Source: Acidimicrobiaceae bacterium (lineage in GTDB: Bacteria; Actinomycetota; Acidimicrobiia; Acidimicrobiales; RAAP-2). Taken from it: 64,000 nucleotides of DNA. Of the stretch, positions 60,253 through 64,000 are shown in pieces (the first letter of the stretch is position 1; every line of letters starts with the position of its first letter). The stretch is from the NCBI GenBank assembly GCA_027449885.1, contig DAIDKS010000032.1, forward strand, positions 1 through 64,000, read 5' to 3'. Position numbers and translations under genes: made by a program. The notes beneath the pieces were generated by a model. The model saw nothing but the letters and a program-made list of their open reading frames with translations. It was not told the origin of the DNA and did no database searches.

Positions 60253-61482
60253 CTACTTGATGCCGTAGGTCTTGCAGTCCTGGGCGTAGGTCGGAACCGT
60301 CGTGCCCGCCACCGTCGGAGCCGTCTTGGTGCACAGCTGCGACGCGGTGATCACGTGGTCCTTGATGACCGTGCGCTGAATCAGGTTCGGGGTGACCCAG
60401 GTGGCCTGCAGCAGGACCGATCGCACGTTGCGCAGGGCCGGGCTGGTCGCCATCGAGTCCGTCGTGTAGCCGTTGGCCAGACCCGACGGGGGCGTCATGC
60501 CCGCGCGCAGGTACACGGCGAGGGCCGCGGCGGCCTGAGCCTCAAGCCAGATCGGCTTGTACACGGTTCCGCACTGGTAGCCCGAGATGATGTTCTGGAA
60601 ACCGGTCAGCGTCGCGTCCTGGCCCGTGAACGGGATCGTGCGCGGCTTGAGGCCCTTGCTCTGCAGGTAGCTGATGATCGGCGCGGCGTTCTCGTCGTTC
60701 GGCGTCACGACCGCGTTGATGTTCGGGTGGGCGGCGTAGGCACCCTGGAAGTCCGTCTGGGCGACCGAGGGCGTCCAGGTTCCGGTGTTCTCCAAGATCG
60801 TGTTGGCCGAGCCCGACTTCGTGTTGTAGCCGTGGGCGTTCAGCACCGCGTCGTACCCCTGAGCGAACAGCGTCGCGTTGTTGTCGGTCGGCGAGCCCTT
60901 CATCACGTAGACGACCGGGTTCTTCACCTTCCAGGCCGTGATGCACGACAGCAGGCCCTTTCCGATCAGCGTTCCCACCGACACGTTGTTGAAGCTCACG
61001 TAGTAGGCCCGTGACCCACCCAGCGTCAGGCGGTCGTAGTCGATGACCTTCACGCCTCGCGCCTTCGCGTACTTCTCAATGGCGGCACCCGTCGTCGAGT
61101 CGAGCGGGTCCACCAGGAGCACCTTCGCACCGTTGGTGATGTCCGCCTGGGCGTCGGTCAGCTGAGTGCTCGTGCTGCCCTGGGCGTTCTGGATGATGAA
61201 CTGACTCGCCGGCACTCCCGCCTTGAGGAACGCCTTCTTCAGGTACGGCGCGTCAAACTCCGTGTACCGCGTCGACGACACGGTGTCCGGCAGGATGACG
61301 GCAATCTTCCCCTTGCCCTTGGCCGCGATCGCCCGGAGGTACGTCATCGTCGAGAAATTCGAGTTGAACGTACTGTCCGAGACGGTCGGTGTCGCTGCCG
61401 AGCTCATGACCGGCATCATGGCAACCGCGAGGCTGCCCACCATGACGGCAGACGCGAGGCTACGCGCTGTCTTGATTCTCAT
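60253..61482 (-). CDS. Sugar ABC transporter substrate-binding protein (XylF-like)
   Basis: Signal peptide; KIAVILPDTVSSTRYTEFDAPYLKKAF, VKVIDYDRLTLGGSRAYYVSFNN. Confidence 0.93.
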   Translation of the reverse strand: MRIKTARSLASAVMVGSLAVAMMPVMSSAATPTVSDSTFNSNFSTMTYLRAIAAKGKGKIAVILPDTVSSTRYTEFDAPYLKKAFLKAGVPASQFIIQNAQGSTSTQLTDAQADITNGAKVLLVDPLDSTTGAAIEKYAKARGVKVIDYDRLTLGGSRAYYVSFNNVSVGTLIGKGLLSCITAWKVKNPVVYVMKGSPTDNNATLFAQGYDAVLNAHGYNTKSGSANTILENTGTWTPSVAQTDFQGAYAAHPNINAVVTPNDENAAPIISYLQSKGLKPRTIPFTGQDATLTGFQNIISGYQCGTVYKPIWLEAQAAAALAVYLRAGMTPPSGLANGYTTDSMATSPALRNVRSVLLQATWVTPNLIQRTVIKDHVITASQLCTKTAPTVAGTTVPTYAQDCKTYGIK

Positions 61483-61536
61483 ATTCTCCCCAACCATTTA
61501 GGTGGCGACCGAGTCGCCCTTTTGTTGTTACTGCAA

Positions 61537-61571
61537 GGTGAACACCCGGTGAACGGATGCCCAATCGGGCA
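61537..61571. promoter_or_regulatory. Candidate operator cluster upstream of the sugar ABC operon
   Basis: Direct repeats GGTGAAC (61537-61543, 61548-61554; 11-bp spacing) and inverted repeat TGCCCAATCGGGCA (61558-61571). Confidence 0.45.
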
Positions 61572-61619
61572 ACTTAGCACCCGCGTCGCGCGGCGCCGCA
61601 GCACCCCCGACGGCTCGAC

Positions 61620-62591
61620 TCATCCTCGCCGGAGGCGCTCCAGAACCGCGTCCATCGTCGACATGATCTCGACCGTCTCGTCGAGCGGCATGATCGCGCT
61701 CTCGTGCCGACCGGACCTCACGCAGTCGTGGACCTCGACGGCCTGGAACTGGAGGCCGCGGCCGTCCACCGGGATCTCGACGCGGGTCGTCGCCCCCGAC
61801 CGACTCACCAGGGAGAACACCGTCGGCGCGTAGAAATCACCGTCGATCTCGATGCGACCATCCTCGCCGATGATGCTGGCGCGCGACGCGCTGCGAGCTC
61901 GTGAGGTACACGTGAGGACCGCCTGCGCCCCACTCTCGTAGCCGAACAGCATCGACGTCTGTCCGTCCACCCCCGTGAAGGCCGGGTCGACGAGCGCCTC
62001 GATCGTGCGCGGTGCGCCGAGCACCATGGAGGCGAACGAGACCGGGTAGACGCCGAGATCCAGCAGAGCGCCTCCGCCCAACTCGGGAGCGAAGAGGCGA
62101 TGCGTGGGATCCTGGGCGAACCACTTGCCGTGATCCGCGTGCACGGCGACGAGGGGACCGATCGCTCCATCGGCGAGGAGCCGACGGATCTCAACCACGT
62201 GGGGCAGGAACCGAGTCCACATCGCCTCCATCAGGAAGCGGTCGGCCCCCCGCGCCGCGCTGACCACCTCGCGGGCCTCCGCGGCATTCATCGTGAAGGC
62301 CTTCTCGACCAGCACGTGCTTCTTCTGCCCGAGTGCGAGGAGCGCGTCGCGGCGATGCATCGGGTGGGGGGTCGCGACGTAGACGGCCTCGACGTCAGGA
62401 TCGGCGACCAGCTCGTCGTAGGAGTCGTAGTAGTGGGGGATTCCGTAGCGCTCGGCGAACTCCCGGGCCCGCTCGCGATCTCGGGACCCAACGGCCACCG
62501 CGACACCTTCGTCGATCCGACGCAGGTCGTCGGCGAAGGTCTGGGCGATGCGGCCCGTGCTGATGATGCCCCAGCGAATTGGATTCGTCAC
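61620..62591 (-). CDS. Gfo/Idh/MocA-family oxidoreductase
   Basis: IRWGIISTGRIAQTFADDL, VYVATPHPMHRRDALLALGQKKHVLVEKAFTMNAAEA. Confidence 0.93.
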   Translation of the reverse strand: MTNPIRWGIISTGRIAQTFADDLRRIDEGVAVAVGSRDRERAREFAERYGIPHYYDSYDELVADPDVEAVYVATPHPMHRRDALLALGQKKHVLVEKAFTMNAAEAREVVSAARGADRFLMEAMWTRFLPHVVEIRRLLADGAIGPLVAVHADHGKWFAQDPTHRLFAPELGGGALLDLGVYPVSFASMVLGAPRTIEALVDPAFTGVDGQTSMLFGYESGAQAVLTCTSRARSASRASIIGEDGRIEIDGDFYAPTVFSLVSRSGATTRVEIPVDGRGLQFQAVEVHDCVRSGRHESAIMPLDETVEIMSTMDAVLERLRRG

Positions 62592-62678
62592 TGGCCGCTC
62601 CTGTCGTCCGTCGTGTCCGAGCCGATGGTATCGACCCCCGCCCTCCCGACGGAGCGACGGGATCGGTACGCTCCACTC

Positions 62679-64000
<1,322 letters not shown>

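Overview
Gene-dense, high-GC chromosomal window from an actinobacterium, probably Acidimicrobiia-like (inferred from gene content and the 16S 5' end). It runs from the 5' end of a 16S rRNA gene (minus strand, cut by the window start) to a truncated thioredoxin-domain (DUF255) protein. Most of it is core metabolism: arg cluster (argCBFRGH), pheST, infC-rpmI-rplT, riboflavin genes, a long 4-nt-overlap gene train (pyrR-B-C-carAB-pyrD-F-mihF-gmk-rpoZ-coaBC-metK-priA-def-fmt-rpe-ribD-ribBA-ribH), shikimate genes with efp/nusB, menaquinone genes, and a sugar ABC transporter. I saw no mobile element, CRISPR array or prophage. The most unusual part is the cytochrome oxidase locus at 33.7-43.8 kb. It has a divergent CtaD lacking the canonical K-channel lysine and D-channel aspartate, an extra cupredoxin-like protein, a 36-aa transmembrane microprotein absent from the ORF track, two CtaG-type proteins, two SCO proteins (one fused to a multi-TM domain), and two paralogous small membrane proteins in inverted orientation at the locus edges. 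Other highlights are a PyrR-binding RNA hairpin abutting the pyrR ribosome-binding site and a probable AUC start codon for infC.
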